Positions 1-9,008 of a stretch of 64,000 bases of DNA are shown in pieces. A program made the position numbers and the translations under genes. The notes beneath the pieces were generated by a model that was given only the letters and a program-made list of their open reading frames with translations, was not told where the DNA came from and ran no database searches. Each line of letters opens with the position of its first letter. Position 1 is the first letter of the stretch. The DNA is from Amycolatopsis nivea (lineage in GTDB: Bacteria > Actinomycetota > Actinomycetes > Mycobacteriales > Pseudonocardiaceae): contig NZ_SDLT01000036.1 in NCBI RefSeq assembly GCF_004522235.1, forward strand, positions 31,834 to 95,833. The letters are read 5' to 3'.

Positions 1-27
1 TCTGGTCGCGAGCGTCCGGGGGTGACG

Positions 28-1056
28 TCATTGGGCTCGCGGCCGCAGGTCCGGGCCCAGCGTGCCGTCCGCCCGGCGGACCGAGAGGTGGGCGAGCCGG
101 GTGAGCCGCTGGTCGAAGGCGGCCTGGGTGAGGTGATGCCGCCGGTAGGCGTCCGCGAGTTCGCGGGCCCCGGCGGGCACCGTCCAGGCGCACGTGAACT
201 CCGGCAGTGCGGCGCGGATCCGGCTGAAGTCGACCCGGTAGGACCGTGGGTCCGCACCGGCCTCGCCGGCGATCTGCAGGTCGGCTCCCGGAACCGCTTC
301 CACGACGGCTTCGGCGATCTCGGAAACCCGCAGGTTGTTGGCCTCGGTGCCGACGTTGAACGCCTTCGCGTGCACTGCGTCGCGGGGAGCGGTCAGCGCC
401 GCGGCGAAAGCGGTGGCGATGTCCTGGGCGTGCACCAGCGGACGCCAGGGCGTGCCGTCCGACAGCACCTTCACCGTGTTGGTCAGGATCGCGTGGCCGA
501 CCAGGTTGTTCAGCACGATGTCCGCACGGAGCCGCGGGGAGAAGCCGAAAGCGGTGGCGTTGCGCAGGAAAACCGGGCTGAAGTCGTCGTCGGCGAGGCC
601 GAGCAGATCGTCTTCGACCCGCACCTTCGATTCGGCGTACGGCGTCACCGGCCGCAGCGGCGCTTCCTCGTCCACCAGACCGTCGTTTCCGCTGGCCCCG
701 TAGACCGAACACGTTGACGCGTAAAGGAAACGCCGCACACCGGCGTCCTTGGCCAACTGCGCCAGCCGGGTCGAGGCGCGGTGGTTGATCGCGTAGGTGA
801 TTTCCGGGTCCAGCGCGCCGAGCGGGTCGTTGGACAGCGCGGCGAGGTGGATCACCGCGTCGAAGCCCGCGACGTGCTCGGGGCGAACATCGCGCAGGTC
901 GACGCTCACCGCCTTGGGGTCGTTGACCGCTGGACCGAGCACACAGGTCGAGTACAGGCCCGAATCAAGGCCGACGATGTCGTGGCCCGCGGCGGCGAGG
1001 ACGGGCGCCATGACCGTGCCGAGGTAGCCGAGGTGTCCGGTCAGAAGTACGCGCAC
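28..1056 (-). CDS. NAD-dependent epimerase/dehydratase, nucleotide-sugar family
   Basis: A 342-aa extended short-chain dehydrogenase. The NAD-binding glycine motif TGHLGYLG is at residues 6-13, the TCSVYG strand lies near residue 115, and the catalytic pair is YAESK near residue 141. It should oxidise, reduce or epimerise a nucleotide-activated sugar in the cytoplasm. It is the last visible gene of a four-gene minus-strand cassette with a CDP-glucose-type synthase and a C-methyltransferase, so its substrate is probably a CDP- or dTDP-hexose. It is not a clear CDP-glucose 4,6-dehydratase. The exact reaction cannot be told from sequence. Confidence 0.85.
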   Translation of the reverse strand: MRVLLTGHLGYLGTVMAPVLAAAGHDIVGLDSGLYSTCVLGPAVNDPKAVSVDLRDVRPEHVAGFDAVIHLAALSNDPLGALDPEITYAINHRASTRLAQLAKDAGVRRFLYASTCSVYGASGNDGLVDEEAPLRPVTPYAESKVRVEDDLLGLADDDFSPVFLRNATAFGFSPRLRADIVLNNLVGHAILTNTVKVLSDGTPWRPLVHAQDIATAFAAALTAPRDAVHAKAFNVGTEANNLRVSEIAEAVVEAVPGADLQIAGEAGADPRSYRVDFSRIRAALPEFTCAWTVPAGARELADAYRRHHLTQAAFDQRLTRLAHLSVRRADGTLGPDLRPRAQ

Positions 1057-1070
1057 GGGTCTTCCTCATC

Positions 1071-1733
1071 TCATTCCGTAGCGGAGCCGCGGGCTGCCGC
1101 GATCGTCAGTTTCGGTGCGTGGAAGGCCTCGGCGTACCGCTGCTGGCACTGCACGCCGCGCACCCGGGCGAGCCCGGCGAACGCCTCGTGGTCGAACCAG
1201 CCCCTCCCGTGCTGCGACGGGTAGTGCGCGGCGAGCAACTCGCTTTTCTCCTGGACGGTTTCCTCGCTCAGCGGGAAGAAGACCGTCGGCTGCGCGAGGT
1301 CGGACTCCCACTTCAGGATTTCGTAGCCGAGGATCAGGTGGTCGCGGAACGCGGTCGGCACGAGTTTCGCCAGCCCGCGGTGGTCCTGGTGCGCGTCGTG
1401 GGCGGCCGGGGCGAACACCAGGTCCGGTTCGCAGTTCCGGCGCACCGCCTCGAGCGCGTCCTTGGCCAGGTCCCATTGCGCCGGAAGCCGTCCGTCGCGG
1501 AGGTCCAGGACGGTCACCGCCACCTCCGCTTTCGGACAGAACGCCTCCAGCGCGGCACGTTCTTCGGCTTCCCGCGGCGTGCCTGCCCCGGACAGCACGA
1601 GCGCGGTCACGCGTACGCCCGGGTTGGCCCGGCACAGTTCGAGGAGGCTCCCGCCGGCGCCGATCGCGATGTCGTCGCAGTGCGCGCCCAGCACCGCGAT
1701 CTCCGAACAGACTTCGGGAAGCAGCGCCCGCAT
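1071..1733 (-). CDS. PIG-L family deacetylase
   Basis: A 220-aa protein with the LmbE/PIG-L zinc motif AHCDD near residues 17-21 (family AHPDD) and the downstream HDAHQDH motif near residue 112. Family members remove N-acetyl groups from sugars such as GlcNAc-inositol or N-acetyl amino sugars. The ATG at 1733 shares a base with the stop of the upstream cytidylyltransferase gene, so the two are translationally coupled. A longer open frame runs upstream, but that part only shadows the nucleotidyltransferase. In this cassette it probably deacetylates an amino-sugar intermediate or product, which is inference. Confidence 0.8.
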   Translation of the reverse strand: MRALLPEVCSEIAVLGAHCDDIAIGAGGSLLELCRANPGVRVTALVLSGAGTPREAEERAALEAFCPKAEVAVTVLDLRDGRLPAQWDLAKDALEAVRRNCEPDLVFAPAAHDAHQDHRGLAKLVPTAFRDHLILGYEILKWESDLAQPTVFFPLSEETVQEKSELLAAHYPSQHGRGWFDHEAFAGLARVRGVQCQQRYAEAFHAPKLTIAAARGSATE

Positions 1734-2521
1734 CAGCGTCCTGCCCGTGCGGTTTCCCAGAGCATCCAGGGCCGGTCCCCGTGCGCGTAGGCGGCGTTGA
1801 GCGAGAGCCGTTCCTTGACCGTGTCGGTAGGTTTCCAGAACCCGCGGTACGGATAGCCGAGCAGCTTGCCCTCCTTCGCCAGCCCGACGCACCCGTCGGC
1901 CACGAGGTCGCCGTTCTCCGGGATGTGGTCGAAAACCTCCTGCCGGAGAACGAAATAACCGCCGTTGGACCACAGCGGCATCTCGCTCACCGGGGTGATC
2001 CCGCCGACGCGTCCGTCCGGGGCGAGTTCGACGCAGTGGAAGGTCGACTCGGGCGGGACGACCATCATCGAGGCGCCCGCGTCGGTGGCCGCGAATCGCG
2101 TGATCATCTCGTCGAGCGGCGCGTCGGTCAGGACGTCGGCGTAGTTGGCGAGGAACATCTCCTCGCCCTCGAGATAGGGGCGCACGCGCCGCAGCCGCTC
2201 CCCGATGGGAGATTCGATTCCGGTCTGCACGAAGGAAATCGACCAGTCGCTGATGTCTGTCGACAGCAGTTCGACCCGGCCGTCGCGGAGCACGAAGTCG
2301 TTGGACTCGGTCTCGCGGTAGTCGAGGAAGAAATTCTTGATGTGGTGCGCCCCGTACCCGAGGCACAGGACGAACTCGGTGTGCCCGAAGTGGGCGTAGT
2401 AGCGCATGACGTGCCAGATCAGCGGCCGGGGGCCGACCGCGGCCATCGGTTTCGGCAGATCGTCGTCGGTGCCGTTGCGCATGCGCATGCCGTAACCGCC
2501 GCAGAACAGAACGACCTTCAC
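1733..2521 (-). CDS. rfbF: Glucose-1-phosphate cytidylyltransferase-like nucleotidyltransferase
   Basis: A 262-aa sugar-phosphate nucleotidyltransferase. Its N-terminus has the glycine-rich NTP-binding loop FCGGYGMRMR followed by LPKPM, and FWKPTDTVKE near the C-terminus matches the RfbF family. RfbF makes CDP-glucose from CTP and glucose-1-phosphate for deoxy- or branched sugars. The start is a GTG at 2521 preceded by GAGGTGG; it overlaps the stop of the methyltransferase gene (GTGA). No CDP-glucose 4,6-dehydratase is visible, so the pathway must continue to the left of the window or use another enzyme. Confidence 0.82.
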   Translation of the reverse strand: MKVVLFCGGYGMRMRNGTDDDLPKPMAAVGPRPLIWHVMRYYAHFGHTEFVLCLGYGAHHIKNFFLDYRETESNDFVLRDGRVELLSTDISDWSISFVQTGIESPIGERLRRVRPYLEGEEMFLANYADVLTDAPLDEMITRFAATDAGASMMVVPPESTFHCVELAPDGRVGGITPVSEMPLWSNGGYFVLRQEVFDHIPENGDLVADGCVGLAKEGKLLGYPYRGFWKPTDTVKERLSLNAAYAHGDRPWMLWETARAGR

Positions 2522-3756
2522 TTCACTGCCACCTCGACGATTTCCAGGCGCGGAATCGGGAAGACGAGCTTGCCGCCCCACGCGCCGACGTAGGAAAGCT
2601 GCTCGGTCAGTTCGTCCCGCAGGTTCCAGGGCAGGACGAGCACGTAGTCCGGCCGGTCGGCGGCGATCCGGTCCGGTTCCACGACCGGGATCCGGGTGCC
2701 CGGCGTGAACCGGCCGTGCTTGTACGGATTGCGGTCCACCGTGTAGGCCAGCAGGTCCGGGCGGATGCCGCAGTGGTTGAGCAGGGTGTTGCCCTTGCCG
2801 GGCGCGCCGTACCCGACGACCGTTTTCCCGGATTTCCGGGCGGCGAGGAGAAATTCGAGCAATTCGAGCCGGACGCGGGTGACCCGGTCGGCGAATTCGG
2901 TGTACCCGGACAGCTCGTGCAGCCCGGCGGCCTTCTCCCGTGCCAGGACGTCGACCATCCGTGCGCTCGGCTCCCCGGCGGCTTCCTCAGGCCGTGCCCA
3001 GAGCCGGATCGACCCGCCGTGCGTGGGAAGGAGTTCGACGTCGACGACGGTCAGCCCGCCCGCCGCCAGCGCCCGCCGCGCGGATTCGACGGTGTAGTAC
3101 TGGAAATGCTCGTGGTAGATCGTGTCGTACTGGTTCTTTTCGATCAGTGTGAGCAGATGCTGCACCTCGATCGACACCCAGCCGTCGTTCGCGACGAGCG
3201 CCCGCAGCCCGTGGGTGAACCCGCGGATGTCCGGGATGTGGGCGTAGACGTTGTTCGCTACGACCAGGTCGGCCGGACCGTGTTCGGCGCGCACCTCGCG
3301 GCCGGTCTCCTCGGAGAGGAACGCGGTGTGCGTCGGTACCCCGGCCTCGCGGGCGGCCTGCCCGACGTTCACCGAAGGTTCCACGCCGAGACAACGGATT
3401 CCGCGTTCCACGACGTGCTTCAGGAGGTAACCGTCGTTGCTCGCGACCTCGACGACGAAAGACCGGTCGGTCAGCCCGAGCCGCTCGACCGCGGTATCGG
3501 TGAACCGTTTCGCGTGCTCGACCCACGAGGTGGAAAAAGACGAGAAATACGCGTAATCGGTGAAAGTGTCGGCCGGATCGAGCAACGGCGGGAGCTGCGC
3601 GAGCCAGCATTCGGTGCACACTTCGAGATGCAGCGGAAAAGTCGGTTCGGGTTCGGCCAGCTGCGCGGCGGTCAGGAACCGTTCGCACGGCGGGGTCGCG
3701 CCGAGGTCGACCACGCTGGCGGTTCTTTCCGAACCGCAGAGTCGACATGTGGTCAT
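2518..3756 (-). CDS. Sugar C-methyltransferase, class I SAM-dependent (TylCIII-like)
   Basis: A 412-aa protein with the layout of NDP-hexose C-methyltransferases. An N-terminal zinc site (CRLCGS at 4-9 and CTEC near 47-50) comes first, then a SAM-binding fold with VVEVASNDGYLL near residue 101, an IYHEHFQYYT segment near residue 209, and a C-terminal Rossmann-like domain with VGYGAPGKGN. This family adds a methyl group to a keto-sugar carbon to give branched-chain deoxysugars. It is the first gene of the cassette and overlaps the next by four bases. The product may decorate a surface glycan or a natural product. Confidence 0.85.
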   Translation of the reverse strand: MTTCRLCGSERTASVVDLGATPPCERFLTAAQLAEPEPTFPLHLEVCTECWLAQLPPLLDPADTFTDYAYFSSFSTSWVEHAKRFTDTAVERLGLTDRSFVVEVASNDGYLLKHVVERGIRCLGVEPSVNVGQAAREAGVPTHTAFLSEETGREVRAEHGPADLVVANNVYAHIPDIRGFTHGLRALVANDGWVSIEVQHLLTLIEKNQYDTIYHEHFQYYTVESARRALAAGGLTVVDVELLPTHGGSIRLWARPEEAAGEPSARMVDVLAREKAAGLHELSGYTEFADRVTRVRLELLEFLLAARKSGKTVVGYGAPGKGNTLLNHCGIRPDLLAYTVDRNPYKHGRFTPGTRIPVVEPDRIAADRPDYVLVLPWNLRDELTEQLSYVGAWGGKLVFPIPRLEIVEVAVK

Positions 3757-3900
3757 GTGCCAGGCTCCTCCGACTCGGATGCGCGATCTGCGTAGGGCAG
3801 GTCGATCCGCGCCCGGCCGTCGTTACAGCGTGCCGGGAACGTCGCCGGAGTCGATTCGGAACCGAGACCATGACAGCGGCGGAATGCCGCGAGGTGCTGG

Positions 3901-3952
3901 GACGAACGGGTGGGCGGCCGGAGCCGGACGGCGCAGCCGCCACCCGTTCGTC
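3901..3952 (-). terminator. Hairpin terminator after the tandem luciferase-like genes
   Basis: GACGAACGGGTGG at 3901-3913 pairs perfectly with 3940-3952, and inner GC pairing extends the stem. It lies just beyond the stop at 3959 on the minus strand and upstream of the sugar cassette, so it probably ends the transcript from 5697. The rest of the 3757-3958 gap shows no gene. Confidence 0.5.
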
Positions 3953-3958
3953 AGTGGA

Positions 3959-4831
3959 TCACAGTTTTTCCGCCGCCGGGATCACTTCGGTGGCGAACCG
4001 TTCGAGCACCGCCGGGTCCGGCACGCCGTGTGCCCAGCCGGTCGCGACGGTGAACCCGAGCTCCGACAGCCGGCCGAGTTCGTCCAGCAGTTCCCCGGTT
4101 TTCTCGCCGTTTTCGCCGGTGTCGAGCCGCAGCGAAGCGGTTTTCGTGATCTCGGAGTAGTCGCGGCCGACGTCCTCGCAGTGCTGCTTCAGGACTTCCA
4201 GTTTGCGCGGAAGGTCCGCGTTGGGCAGCAAATTGCAGATGTCGCCGTATTGCGCGACGAACCGCAGGGTCTTCTTCTCGCCGCTGCCCCCGATCATGAT
4301 CGGCGGATGCGGACGCTGGATCGGCTGCGGGCTGTTGAGCAGCCGCTCGCCGCTGAAATGCGTTCCGGTGAACGGTTCGTCGCTGTCCGACCACATCTGG
4401 TGGACGTACCGGAGCGCGTCCTCGAGCTGTTCGAACCGCTCCTTCATCGGCGGGAATCGGAACCCGAGCGCGCGGGATTCCTCCTCGTTCCAGCCTGCCC
4501 CGATGCCGAGGATCGCCCGCCCGCCGGACAGCACGTCGAGCGTCGTCGCCGCCTTCGCGAGCAGCCCGGGGTGGCGGTAGATGACGCCGGTGACGAGCGT
4601 GAGCAGCTTGACGCGCTCGGTGTGCGCGGCCAGGAAGCCGAGCGTGGTCCAGGCTTCCAGCATTTCGTGCTCGGGCGGGCCGTAGCTCGAAATCTGGAAG
4701 AAATGGTCCATCACCGACAGGTATTCGAACCCGGCCTCGTCCGCGGTCCGCGCCACCCGCGCCAGGTCCGCGCCGAGCGCCGCCGGGCCGTTCGGCCAGG
4801 TCTGCTGAGCCAGGTGCAACCCGAGTTTCAT
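3959..4831 (-). CDS. Luciferase-like (LLM) F420-dependent oxidoreductase
   Basis: A 290-aa TIM-barrel protein of the bacterial luciferase family. It has the VMDHFFQI strand near residues 41-48, GIGAGWNEEE near 110, and the PPIMIGGSGEKKTLR segment near 185, all typical of actinobacterial F420H2-dependent reductases. The substrate is unknown. The ATG at 4831 overlaps the stop of the upstream paralogue (ATGA), so the two are one operon and probably arose by tandem duplication. FMN rather than F420 cannot be excluded. Confidence 0.82.
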   Translation of the reverse strand: MKLGLHLAQQTWPNGPAALGADLARVARTADEAGFEYLSVMDHFFQISSYGPPEHEMLEAWTTLGFLAAHTERVKLLTLVTGVIYRHPGLLAKAATTLDVLSGGRAILGIGAGWNEEESRALGFRFPPMKERFEQLEDALRYVHQMWSDSDEPFTGTHFSGERLLNSPQPIQRPHPPIMIGGSGEKKTLRFVAQYGDICNLLPNADLPRKLEVLKQHCEDVGRDYSEITKTASLRLDTGENGEKTGELLDELGRLSELGFTVATGWAHGVPDPAVLERFATEVIPAAEKL

Positions 4832-5697
4832 GCCAACTCCTTAACCGCCGGAATGATGTCTTGCGCGAAAATCTCGATCCGGTCCCGATCCAGGCCGCCG
4901 GGCAGCGGGCCGATCACGGCGTGCACGCCGAGCCGGTGCAGCCGCCGCGCCTCGGCGAGAAATTCGCCGGTTTTCTCCCCGGACGGACCGATGTCCAGGT
5001 AGTGGTAAACGGTCGTGGCGATCTCGGCGTAGTCGCGGCCCTCGGTTTCGCAGTGCCGCTTGAGCACGTCGAGCTTCCGTTCGAGATCCGGGCCGTTGCC
5101 GATGTTGCAGAAGTCGCCGTACTTTGCGACGAGCCGCAGCGTCTTCTTCTCGCCCCCGCCGCCGACCATGATCGGCGGCCGGTGCGGCGGCTGTGGACTG
5201 TTGAGCAGTCTTTCGGCGGTGAAATGCTTGCTGGAGAACGGTTTTTCGTCCTCGTCCCACATTTGCCGGACATACCGCAGGTTCTCTTCGAGCAGCTCGA
5301 ACCGTTCCGAGGTGGAGGGAAACGGGAAGCCGAGACCGCGGGCTTCTTCCTCGTTCCACCCGGCTCCGATGCCGAGCATGGCCCGCCCGCCGGAGAGCAC
5401 GTCGAGCGTGGTGACCGCTTTCGCGAGCAGGCCGGGATGCCGGTAAATCGCGCCAGTGACGTAGGTGAACAGTTTCGCGCGCCGGGTGTGCGCGGCGAAG
5501 TAGCCGAGCGTCGTGTACGCCTCAAGCATGGGGTGATCGCTCGGACCGACGCTGGGAATCTGGAAGAAGTGGTCCATCACCGCGAGATACGCGAACCCGG
5601 CGTCGTCCGCCGCCCGCACCGCCTCGGCGAGTTCGCCGCCGAGCGCGGCAGTCCCTCCCGGCAGCGTGAAGTCGGGCACCTGGAGGCCAAGTTCCAT
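4828..5697 (-). CDS. Luciferase-like (LLM) F420-dependent oxidoreductase, paralogue
   Basis: A 289-aa paralogue of the neighbour at 3959, with the same VMDHFFQI, GIGAGWNEEE and GGGGEKKTLR blocks in order. The ATG at 5697 gives an N-terminus (MELGLQV) that lines up with the neighbour's MKLGLHL; a GTG nine bases upstream at 5706 is the alternative. The sequence TACGGT sits 7 bases before the ATG and could be a -10 box of a leaderless transcript, but no good -35 is seen. The physiological substrate is unknown. Confidence 0.8.
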   Translation of the reverse strand: MELGLQVPDFTLPGGTAALGGELAEAVRAADDAGFAYLAVMDHFFQIPSVGPSDHPMLEAYTTLGYFAAHTRRAKLFTYVTGAIYRHPGLLAKAVTTLDVLSGGRAMLGIGAGWNEEEARGLGFPFPSTSERFELLEENLRYVRQMWDEDEKPFSSKHFTAERLLNSPQPPHRPPIMVGGGGEKKTLRLVAKYGDFCNIGNGPDLERKLDVLKRHCETEGRDYAEIATTVYHYLDIGPSGEKTGEFLAEARRLHRLGVHAVIGPLPGGLDRDRIEIFAQDIIPAVKELA

Positions 5698-5736
5698 ACC
5701 CGACACCGTATACCTGGAGTAACTTCATGTGCGCAG

Positions 5737-6699
5737 TCAGAAATCGCGCACCACGTTGACCGTGCCGTGCAGCGGATCGGTCACGTACACCGTGCGCGTG
5801 CGCTGATCCACCGCCACGGCGCCCGGATTCACCCCGAGACTCAGTTCGCCGTTCAGGGTCCCGGTTTGTCCGTCCACGCGGGACAGTCCATTTTGCCCGC
5901 CGTTGGTGTACACGACATCGCTGCCCTGATGCACCGCGAGCGACGAAGCTTCGCTGCGTAGCAGCACCGTCTTCACCTGCGCCCGCGCCGAGCCGTCCAC
6001 AATGGACATATGGTGGATCGCCGAGTTCGCCACGAACACCGATCCGCTCAGTTCGTGGACGTCGATCCCGGTAGGAGACGCACCCACCGGAACGCTCGCG
6101 GTGAACGCGCCCGCGTCAAGGTCGCAGATCTCGACCGAGTTCGTGTTCGGGCTGGTGCAGTAGGCGCGCCGTCGGCCGCGGTCGAGCGCGATTCCGGCGA
6201 GGCCCGGCTTCGGCGCGGGCAGCAGGTCCTGCTGAGTGAGACTGATGCTGTCCAGCACCGCGAACGTGCCGGTCTTGCCGCTCACCGCGTATACGAGGTT
6301 GGCCTGCGGATCGATCGCGAGCGCCGACGCCCCCGCCCCCGCGCTGACGGCGCTCAGGAACCGGTGCGTCTGGCTGTCGAAGGCGAGCACTGTGCCGCCG
6401 GCCGGATTGGCGACGTAGATCCGCTCGGCGTCCACCGCCACATCGCTCGGTTCCCCGCCCACCGCGAGCGCGGCCACGACCCTCGCCGCGTCCGGATCGA
6501 GCACGACGACCATGCCGGACGCCTGGTCGGCGGCGTACACGAGCCCGGTGACCGGACTCACCGCGAGCGCCGCAAGCGTCCCGCCGACCTGCACGCTGGT
6601 GACCCGCCCGGACGCCCCCGCGGTACCGCCGAGCAGTGCCGCCGCACCCGCGCTGACCAGGCCGAACAGCCCTCTCCGGGACCACTGGGAACCGCGCAT
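5737..6699 (-). CDS. Exported YVTN/YncE-like beta-propeller protein
   Basis: A 320-aa protein with a Tat-like signal (SRRGLFGLVSAGAAALLGG, residues 7-25) followed by repeated blades of the form 'LAVSPVTGLVYAAD', 'VAVDAERIYVAN', 'LAIDPQANLVYAVS' and 'IDVHELSGSVFVANS'. Such surface or periplasmic propellers usually bind ligands or partners; some have dehydrogenase-like folds without activity. No catalytic residues can be named. It is divergent from htpX across a 147-base gap that should contain both promoters. Confidence 0.72.
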   Translation of the reverse strand: MRGSQWSRRGLFGLVSAGAAALLGGTAGASGRVTSVQVGGTLAALAVSPVTGLVYAADQASGMVVVLDPDAARVVAALAVGGEPSDVAVDAERIYVANPAGGTVLAFDSQTHRFLSAVSAGAGASALAIDPQANLVYAVSGKTGTFAVLDSISLTQQDLLPAPKPGLAGIALDRGRRRAYCTSPNTNSVEICDLDAGAFTASVPVGASPTGIDVHELSGSVFVANSAIHHMSIVDGSARAQVKTVLLRSEASSLAVHQGSDVVYTNGGQNGLSRVDGQTGTLNGELSLGVNPGAVAVDQRTRTVYVTDPLHGTVNVVRDF

Positions 6700-6846
6700 C
6701 GCTCACCTGCCCCGGTCGGTTGGGTTGCCCGCCGACCCTAACCCGGACGAGGATCGGCTGAAGGAACTTCGCGTCCCCCGATCGCGTTGTTTCCAGTGAG
6801 TAACCCACCTTGCGGCACCTGCCAGAGCGGACGGAGGCAAGCGCGC

Positions 6847-7695
6847 GTGCACAAGCACCACAACGGGCTGAAGACGGCGATGCTGCTCGGTCTGCTCTCC
6901 GCGATCATCGTCGGGATCAGCGGATTGTTCGGCCGCGGCGCCCTGGTGATCGGCCTGATCGTGGCGCTGGGGATGAACGCCTATGCCTACTTCAACTCCG
7001 AGAAAATGGCCCTGCGCGCGATGCACGCGCGGCCGGTGTCGGAGGTCGAGCAGCCCGCGATGTACCGGATCGTGCGGGAGCTGGCGACGTCCGCGCGGCA
7101 GCCGATGCCCTCGCTGTACGTGAGCCCCACCGCGGCGCCCAACGCCTTCGCGACCGGGCGCAACCCGCAGCACGCGGCTGTGTGCTGCACCACTGGGATC
7201 CTGGAGCTGCTCGACGAGCGCGAGTTGCGTGCGGTGCTCGGGCACGAGCTGTCGCATGTGTACAACCGGGACATCCTGATCTCGTGCGTCGCCGGGGCGC
7301 TGGCGAGTGTGGTCAGCGTGCTGGCGAACATCGCGTTCTTCTTCGGCGGGAACGACCGCGAGGGCAACCCGTTCATGTCGCTGCTGCTGGTCTTGATCGG
7401 CCCGATCGCGGCCGGGGTGGTGAAGATGGCGGTGAGCCGGTCGCGGGAGTACCAGGCGGATGCTTCCGGGGCTGAGCTGACCGGTGATCCGCTGGCGCTG
7501 GCCTCGGCGTTGCGGAAGCTGGAGCGGGGGACCCGGGCCGCGCCGCTCGCCCCCGAACCGGCGGTGGTTTCGCAGTCGCATCTGATGATCGCGAACCCGT
7601 TCCGGCCCGGGGCCGGGCTGAGCAAGATGTTCTCGACGCACCCGCCGATCGAGGACCGGATCCGGCGGCTCGAGGAGATGGCCCGCGGCCGCTGA
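6847..7695 (+). CDS. htpX: HtpX-like M48 membrane metalloprotease
   Basis: A 282-aa protein with two N-terminal transmembrane segments (about residues 11-45), the zinc motif HELSH near residue 134, two more membrane segments (about 150-190), and SREYQAD carrying the third zinc ligand. HtpX degrades misfolded membrane proteins under stress. The GTG at 6847 is chosen because CGGAGG lies 9 bases upstream; an in-frame extension to 6787 has no such site. The gene runs convergently into the MerR-family gene with only six bases between stops. Confidence 0.9.
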   Translation: MHKHHNGLKTAMLLGLLSAIIVGISGLFGRGALVIGLIVALGMNAYAYFNSEKMALRAMHARPVSEVEQPAMYRIVRELATSARQPMPSLYVSPTAAPNAFATGRNPQHAAVCCTTGILELLDERELRAVLGHELSHVYNRDILISCVAGALASVVSVLANIAFFFGGNDREGNPFMSLLLVLIGPIAAGVVKMAVSRSREYQADASGAELTGDPLALASALRKLERGTRAAPLAPEPAVVSQSHLMIANPFRPGAGLSKMFSTHPPIEDRIRRLEEMARGR

Positions 7696-7701
7696 CCCGC
7701 G

Positions 7702-8496
7702 TTACTCCCATTCCGCGGTAGCCGGATCCACCCCGTGCACGATCGCGTTGGCGAAGATCACGTCGCGCAGCCAGCCCGCGAGACCAGGCGCCAACGCGTC
7801 GTAGTACTCCGTGTATCCGGCTTCCTCCACGAACTTCCGCCCGAGACACACCTGCATCGAATGCGTGCAGTCGAAGTACCGCGACAAGGTCGCCCGATGC
7901 CGCTCCGCGAGCGTGTTCGCCTCCGCCGACCCAGGCTCGACCCCCGCCCGCCGCGCCGCCGCCAGGTCCGCGTGGAGCGTCTCGTGCTCGGCCGCGGCCT
8001 CCTGCCAGTCCTGCGGGGTCAGTTCGGTGGTCCGCTCGCGGTACTCCGCCCACTGCCGCGTGTCGCCCCAGCGCTCCGCGGCCTCGTCGACCCACTCCGG
8101 ATCCCACTCGGACCCGAAGATCTCGACCTGCTGCTCCGCCGTCAACTGCATCCCGCCCCGGGTCGCCGCCGCCATCCGGTCCACCGCGGACGCCATGTGC
8201 TCCAGCCGCGCGATCCGGTCGCGCAGCTCGCGCCGCTGCCGAGTCAGATGCGCGTGCGCGTCGGCGGTCGGGTCGTCCAGCAGCCGCCCGATCTCGGACA
8301 GCGGAAAGCCGAGCTCGCGGTACACGAGCACCCGATGCAACCGCGCGATGTCCTCGGCGGAGTACACCCGGTAGCCGGCCCTGGTGCGCCCGCTCGGACG
8401 CACCAGGGCGACGGCGTCCCAGTGATGCAGGGTTTTGACACTCACGCCGACCAGCGTCGCCGTGCGTCCGACAGTAAGGCCGTCTTGCTCGGTCAC
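7702..8496 (-). CDS. TipA-like MerR-family transcriptional regulator
   Basis: A 264-aa regulator. Residues 1-75 form a MerR winged helix (LTVGRTATLVGVSVKTLHHWD, then GYRVYSAEDIARLHRVLVYRELGFPLSEI), followed by a coiled coil (about 85-115) and a C-terminal TipAS-type all-helical ligand domain (WDPEWVDEAAERWGDT onward). TipAL-type proteins bind thiopeptides or other hydrophobic ligands and activate promoters with long spacers. The GTG at 8496 is used; GAGG sits only 2 bases upstream, so the start is uncertain. It lies 17 bases behind the VOC gene and probably shares the operator at 9009-9039. Confidence 0.82.
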   Translation of the reverse strand: MTEQDGLTVGRTATLVGVSVKTLHHWDAVALVRPSGRTRAGYRVYSAEDIARLHRVLVYRELGFPLSEIGRLLDDPTADAHAHLTRQRRELRDRIARLEHMASAVDRMAAATRGGMQLTAEQQVEIFGSEWDPEWVDEAAERWGDTRQWAEYRERTTELTPQDWQEAAAEHETLHADLAAARRAGVEPGSAEANTLAERHRATLSRYFDCTHSMQVCLGRKFVEEAGYTEYYDALAPGLAGWLRDVIFANAIVHGVDPATAEWE

Positions 8497-8513
8497 GACC
8501 TCAGTGTCGCAGC

Positions 8514-9002
8514 TCACGACCGCGGGACGTCGATCCCCACAGCACGCATCCCCTCCGCGACGGGCCCGTCGGGATCGATCGGCTCCGCCGCGGTCATCAC
8601 GACCCTCGTGCCCTCCGGCGTGACGACCGTCAACTCCCGCGAGTTCCACGGCATCAACTCCGGCCCGCTAGTGCACCCCGGCGTAATTTCCTCACACCGC
8701 TTGGCGATTTCGTCGAGTTCGCTGAGCACGCAGGAGAAACTGATGCTGACTTCACTCGGGGTCGCTGGGGTCCCGGGCTTGAGCAGGACGTCCTGAAACG
8801 CCCAGCGCCGCAGATGCACGATCTGGCCGGGCAAGGTGAACAGGTTGTCGAAGCCGAGCCCGCGAAGCCAGAAGTCCGTGGAGGCATCGAGGTCGGAGGT
8901 GGGCACGTTGGGGAACATCGGCATCCCGTAGAAGCCGAGATAGTTGCCCGGAGACACCGCGTCGTAGGCGGGGGTGGGAACCGGGCCGCGAAATTCGTTC
9001 AT
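8514..9002 (-). CDS. VOC (glyoxalase/bleomycin-resistance fold) family protein
   Basis: A 162-aa protein with the VOC pattern 'NVPTSDLDASTDFWLRGLGFDNLFTLPG' near the N-terminus and 'RELTVVTPEGTRVVMTA' near the C-terminus. VOC proteins bind metal and act as dioxygenases, glyoxalases or drug-binding resistance proteins. The ATG at 9002 lies 7 bases after the -10 position of a MerR-type promoter, so the mRNA may be leaderless. Being first in an operon with a TipA-like regulator suggests that a small toxic compound induces it. The substrate is unknown. Confidence 0.75.
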   Translation of the reverse strand: MNEFRGPVPTPAYDAVSPGNYLGFYGMPMFPNVPTSDLDASTDFWLRGLGFDNLFTLPGQIVHLRRWAFQDVLLKPGTPATPSEVSISFSCVLSELDEIAKRCEEITPGCTSGPELMPWNSRELTVVTPEGTRVVMTAAEPIDPDGPVAEGMRAVGIDVPRS

Positions 9003-9008
9003 GGGGAG

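Noticed and set aside
1740..2366. An N-terminal extension of the PIG-L deacetylase
   Set aside because: The extra residues are an off-frame reading of the cytidylyltransferase gene; the ATG at 1733 gives a full-length family protein.
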